Source: Bacillota bacterium (GTDB taxonomy: Bacteria; Bacillota_C; Negativicutes; JAEYSJ01). Taken from it: a stretch of 7,126 nt of DNA. The stretch's first letter is position 1; the number at the start of each line of letters is the position of its first letter. Under the pieces are notes generated by a model, which did no database searches, was not told the origin of the DNA, and worked only from the letters and a program-made list of their open reading frames with translations. This document shows positions 5,729 to 7,126 of the stretch, one piece after another. A program made the position numbers and the translations under genes. The stretch spans positions 1 to 7,126 of the forward strand of contig JAEYSJ010000377.1 in assembly GCA_023434855.1 (NCBI GenBank), given 5' to 3'.

Positions 5729-6190
5729 CTATATTTTAAAGAACCAGCGATAATACATTCTAGAAATATATAACGTTAAGAGAATCGTTATCCAAGTTAA
5801 ATAGCCCGACCAATGGATATATTTGATAAGTTGAGTATAGCTTTCAAAGATAAGTTCAATAGCTGTTAACGTACAAGCGTAGCTAAGGAAGTAGGCAATT
5901 TTATCTAACTTGCTTTTATTTTCAGGATAATAGACATTAAAAAAAGCACAAATAACAGGATAGGCTAAAAATTCAAAAGTAAAGCTTGCCTTGTTTACAG
6001 CAGGGAAAAACCGTACAGGATATTCTATTAATCCTAAATTGGCAACGATCAGACCAGAAAACCAAGTGAGAAATTGTTTAAAAAGAAAAGCGACTTGGGC
6101 ATGACGCCTTTTGCTGCTAGGGATGAATTTCCAGAATAGAAATGGAAAGGCCAATGTAACAGAATATAAGATTATTCTTTCTAGAAGCAT
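5729..6190 (-). CDS. CBO0543 family integral membrane protein
   Basis: A 153-residue hydrophobic protein with about five membrane helices (roughly 6-22, 40-57, 70-88, 97-117 and 128-146). The central run LIEYPVRFFP (54-63), then SFTFEFLAYPVICAFF (69-84) and YYPE (87-90), is the hallmark of the CBO0543 family of spore-forming Firmicutes, whose role is unknown. The start at 6188-6190 has GGAAGGG 7 nt upstream. It is the second gene of a pair with 6209-6661 (18-nt gap), so the two are probably co-transcribed and may act together. The charged loop KRRHAQ (28-32) lies between helices 1 and 2. No enzymatic motif, signal peptide or metal site is visible. Base composition is AT-rich, unlike the ars operon. 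Confidence 0.88.
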   Translation of the reverse strand: MLLERIILYSVTLAFPFLFWKFIPSSKRRHAQVAFLFKQFLTWFSGLIVANLGLIEYPVRFFPAVNKASFTFEFLAYPVICAFFNVYYPENKSKLDKIAYFLSYACTLTAIELIFESYTQLIKYIHWSGYLTWITILLTLYISRMYYRWFFKI

Positions 6191-6208
6191 AAAGAGTCCC
6201 TTCCGTAA

Positions 6209-6661
6209 TTATTTTTCCGAAAGCTTTTTAACATTCAAGACAACATAATAGTTGTAAAAAATCCAAAATAATAACCAATCCGAAAGATAAGAATACATCA
6301 TATTCCACCAGAGGTGATATTCGATTTTCCCTAAATACCAATGAACAAATTCAAAAAATATTGCAAAGCACGTCCACAAAAAGAAATAAAAAACTAGTTT
6401 GCCTATCGTTCGCTCAACAGGAAGCCATTGAATAAAAAAATACGGAACTACGATATAAATCCCAAAGGCATTTCCGAATAACGGAAATAATACTGGTCCA
6501 GAGTAGGACCACAGATTGTAGACGTAATGTATTAATGCTTCGACGGCAAAAGATATCCATGATGCAAATATAGATACAGGCAGGATCTCCCTCCAACGTT
6601 CCTTAGCGGCAAACAAGTACCAAAAAAGCCAGGAAAGAACGAAACTCACTAACCAAAACAA
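6209..6661 (-). CDS. CBO0543-like integral membrane protein, TTG start
   Basis: A 150-residue protein extremely rich in Trp, Phe and Tyr, with about five helices (roughly 3-18, 28-45, 62-80, 88-110 and 126-143). Recognisable stretches are ILPVSIFASWISFAVE (26-41), NAFGIYIVVPYFFIQWLP (64-81) and EYHLWWNMMYSYLSDW (114-129), all found in small membrane proteins of spore-forming Firmicutes related to CBO0543. Its function is unknown. The start is TTG at 6659-6661, placed 8 nt after GAGGTG; the ATG inside that region is in another frame and meets a stop after a few codons. It is the first gene of a two-gene operon. Acidic and His residues within helices (Glu41, Glu104, His107) stand out and could matter for transport or sensing, but that is only a suggestion. 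Confidence 0.85.
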   Translation of the reverse strand: MFWLVSFVLSWLFWYLFAAKERWREILPVSIFASWISFAVEALIHYVYNLWSYSGPVLFPLFGNAFGIYIVVPYFFIQWLPVERTIGKLVFYFFLWTCFAIFFEFVHWYLGKIEYHLWWNMMYSYLSDWLLFWIFYNYYVVLNVKKLSEK

Positions 6662-6855
6662 GAAAACATCACCTCAGCACTAGTGTATCCAACTAGCACG
6701 AATTGGAGTCATAGAGTACTTGGGGCATATGGCAATAAAGATGCACTCGTAGTTTGCCTCTTTGCGGAGCGCTGCTTTTCAGTGTCTAGCTGGCTGGGGG
6801 CTAAGTAGTCATCAGTAATGAGGTTTGAGAAAGTCGCAAATTTATAAAAGTAGAT

Positions 6856-6917
6856 AGGCTAAGAAATGAAAGTCAAGTGCCTTAGTCAGCAAATGACCTT
6901 CCTAGTTTCCTTAGCCT
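6856..6917. repeat. Imperfect long inverted repeat
   Basis: AGGCTAAGAAA (6856-6866) faces TTTCCTTAGCCT (6906-6917) with a single-base bulge. The homology continues inward more weakly, from TGAAAGTCA to TGACCTTCC, leaving an 18-nt loop (6876-6893). There is no T-tract on either side, so it is not an ordinary terminator. It could be a leader structure, a small palindromic repeat or a remnant of a mobile element end. Confidence 0.5.
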
Positions 6918-7037
6918 AGAACAAATATATAGTTAATACATACGAATTATAACTAAATTATCGTCGCTATTATCTTTTAAGAGGGTTATTGGTCTATCTG
7001 TTGACTGGTTAGGGTTTTTAATTTCTGTCACCTTTAA

Positions 7038-7070
7038 CCCCTATGAAACATATTATGTAATATAAGGGGG
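7038..7070 (+). promoter_or_regulatory. Stem-loop able to hide the ribosome binding site of the last gene
   Basis: CCCCTAT (7038-7044) can pair with ATAAGGGG (from 7062) with one bulged base. The loop holds a perfect palindrome, ATATTATGTAATAT (7050-7063). The pairing would cover the AAGGGGG ribosome binding site of the ORF at 7080. The structure is visible by eye; a regulatory role, or the palindrome acting as an operator, is inference. Confidence 0.35.
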
Positions 7071-7079
7071 TGTTAATTG

Positions 7080-7126
7080 GTGCCAGACAGAATATGCAAT
7101 CAGGGCGAACTTGGACTTACCGCTAG
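7080..7126 (+). CDS. Possible start of a gene, cut by the window edge
   Basis: A GTG at 7080-7082 (or the TTG just before it) opens a frame reading VPDRICNQGELGLTA to the window end. AAGGGGGTG lies 7 nt upstream and makes a convincing ribosome binding site. Fifteen residues are too few to name a family. The stem-loop at 7038-7070 may control its translation. Confidence 0.4.
   Translation, partial: MPDRICNQGELGLTA

Larger units (their letters stand above)
6662..7079. other. Intergenic region with inverted repeats, no gene seen
   Basis: About 400 bases separate the TTG start of the membrane-protein operon from the possible gene at 7080. Stops are frequent in all frames, and no tRNA, T-box, riboswitch or insertion-sequence signature was recognised. 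It must contain the promoter of the minus-strand membrane operon, but no convincing -35/-10 pair was found. A TTGACT hexamer at 7001-7006 has no matching -10 box at the normal distance. Confidence 0.5.

Noticed and set aside
6662..7079. T-box, riboswitch, tRNA or CRISPR in the long intergenic region
   Set aside because: No specifier or antiterminator motif, cloverleaf or regularly spaced repeats were found; only isolated inverted repeats are present.

Overview
The window looks like a chromosome segment of an anaerobic, spore-forming Firmicute, most likely Negativicutes (Sporomusa/Pelosinus-like). The clues are a nitroreductase with the C-terminal style of ferredoxin-nitroreductase fusions, a broken spore-coat (Coat F) gene, CBO0543-type small membrane proteins, strong AGGAGG-type ribosome binding sites and occasional TTG starts. 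The taxon is inferred from gene content only.

Layout. 3-533 (+) is the 3' part of a nitroreductase gene cut by the window edge. 647-1461 (-) holds a five-helix membrane protein followed by a 45-residue soluble protein and a clear terminator. 1480-1773 is non-coding and carries an orphan plus-strand terminator and a long hairpin below the arsenic operon. 1774-5114 (-) is a compact arsenic-response operon, read marR -> ArsM'-ArsN2-ArsD fusion -> arsA, with 28-nt and 58-nt gaps. A 19-bp palindrome plus a weaker second copy lies in front of marR. 5239-5644 (+) is a frameshifted spore-coat gene with its own terminator. 5729-6661 (-) is a two-gene operon of CBO0543-like membrane proteins. 6662-7079 is non-coding with inverted repeats, and 7080-7126 (+) may be the first codons of another gene.

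How the genes work together. ArsA has both ATPase halves and all three metal-site cysteines, and the ArsD domain has the Cys12/13/18-equivalent triad and both C-terminal vicinal Cys pairs. The metallochaperone-to-ATPase hand-off should therefore be functional. Regulation appears to rest on a MarR protein with a CC-x6-C cluster rather than on ArsR. No ArsB or Acr3 permease is in the window, so the efflux channel must be encoded elsewhere or ArsA is used differently.

The most unusual item is the 357-residue fusion. Its first ~80 residues resemble the N-terminus of the arsenite methyltransferase ArsM, cut off at the SAM-binding motif. They are followed by a whole ArsN2-type GNAT acetyltransferase and a whole ArsD. 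The linker before ArsD still reads as a GGAG ribosome binding site, as expected if two separate genes became one reading frame.
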